Source: Gammaproteobacteria bacterium (GTDB lineage Bacteria > Pseudomonadota > Gammaproteobacteria > SMWH01). Taken from it: 6,904 bases of DNA. The number at the start of each line of letters is the position of its first letter. Position 1 is the first letter of the stretch. The notes under the pieces were generated by a model. That model ran no database searches. It was given only the letters and a program-made list of their open reading frames with translations, and was not told the DNA's origin. The position numbers and the translations under genes were made by a program. Positions 6,807 to 6,904 of this stretch are shown in pieces. The stretch spans positions 1 to 6,904 of the forward strand of contig SMWH01000143.1 in the NCBI GenBank assembly GCA_004357005.1, written 5' to 3'.

Positions 6807-6904
6807 TCAGAATCCCTTGCCCGTGAAGATCCGGTACACGAGGAAGGTGGTGCCGGCGGGCCGGGACCGCTGGCCGATGGCCACCAGGCGGTTGGCGGGA
6901 TCAA
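6807..6904 (-). CDS. C-terminal fragment of an unrecognised protein (5' end beyond window)
   Basis: Read from the right edge on the minus strand, one frame gives 32 complete codons and then tandem TGA TGA stops (6807-6809, 6804-6806). The visible C-terminus contains NRLVAIGQRSRP and GTTFLVYRIFTGKGF, an alternating hydrophobic pattern that suggests a beta-rich end domain. The competing minus-strand frame, rich in Pro, Ser and Ala, looks like a shadow. The gene ends 49 bases before the cyclase start in the same orientation, so the two probably share a transcript. Genes beside CHASE2 cyclases often encode FecR- or LysM-type envelope proteins, but this tail is too short for me to assign to any family. 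Confidence 0.6.
   Translation of the reverse strand, partial: DPANRLVAIGQRSRPAGTTFLVYRIFTGKGF

Overview
The window is compact, GC-rich bacterial chromosomal DNA. It carries five genes, all on the minus strand, so transcription runs from high to low coordinates. E. coli-like GdhA sequence, clear purine-rich Shine-Dalgarno sites, a CHASE2-type class III cyclase and a multi-cluster iron-sulfur flavoprotein suggest a respiratory or chemolithotrophic proteobacterium, most likely a gammaproteobacterium. That placement is inference from protein style; no taxonomic marker is present. I see no tRNA, rRNA, CRISPR array, insertion sequence or phage gene.

In transcription order the layout is: (1) the last 32 codons of an unrecognised gene entering from the right edge (6807-6904); (2) a 726-residue membrane adenylate cyclase with a periplasmic CHASE2 sensor and a complete class III catalytic domain (4577-6757); (3) a 448-residue NADP-type glutamate dehydrogenase, gdhA (3171-4517); (4) an 803-residue soluble fusion protein made of a thioredoxin-reductase-fold FAD/NAD(P)H module, two tandem cyclic-nucleotide-binding domains and a DmsB/NrfC-like ferredoxin module with 16 cysteines for four [4Fe-4S] clusters (629-3040); (5) a four-helix membrane protein with histidines placed like heme ligands, cut by the left edge (1-618). 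The gaps are 49, 59, 130 and 10 bases. Genes 4 and 5 are almost certainly co-transcribed. The 130-base gap before gene 4 is the only place with room for a separate promoter.

The most interesting content is the pairing of genes 4 and 5. They look like an NAD(P)H-driven electron-transfer complex in which electrons would pass from FAD through four iron-sulfur clusters to a membrane b-type cytochrome. A PKA-regulatory-subunit-like tandem of cyclic-nucleotide-binding domains sits between the flavin and iron-sulfur halves. A predicted cAMP-producing enzyme lies two genes upstream on the same strand. This suggests direct second-messenger control of an electron-transfer enzyme rather than control of transcription. 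The domain calls rest on visible motifs; the gating model, the electron path and the cyclase link are inference.
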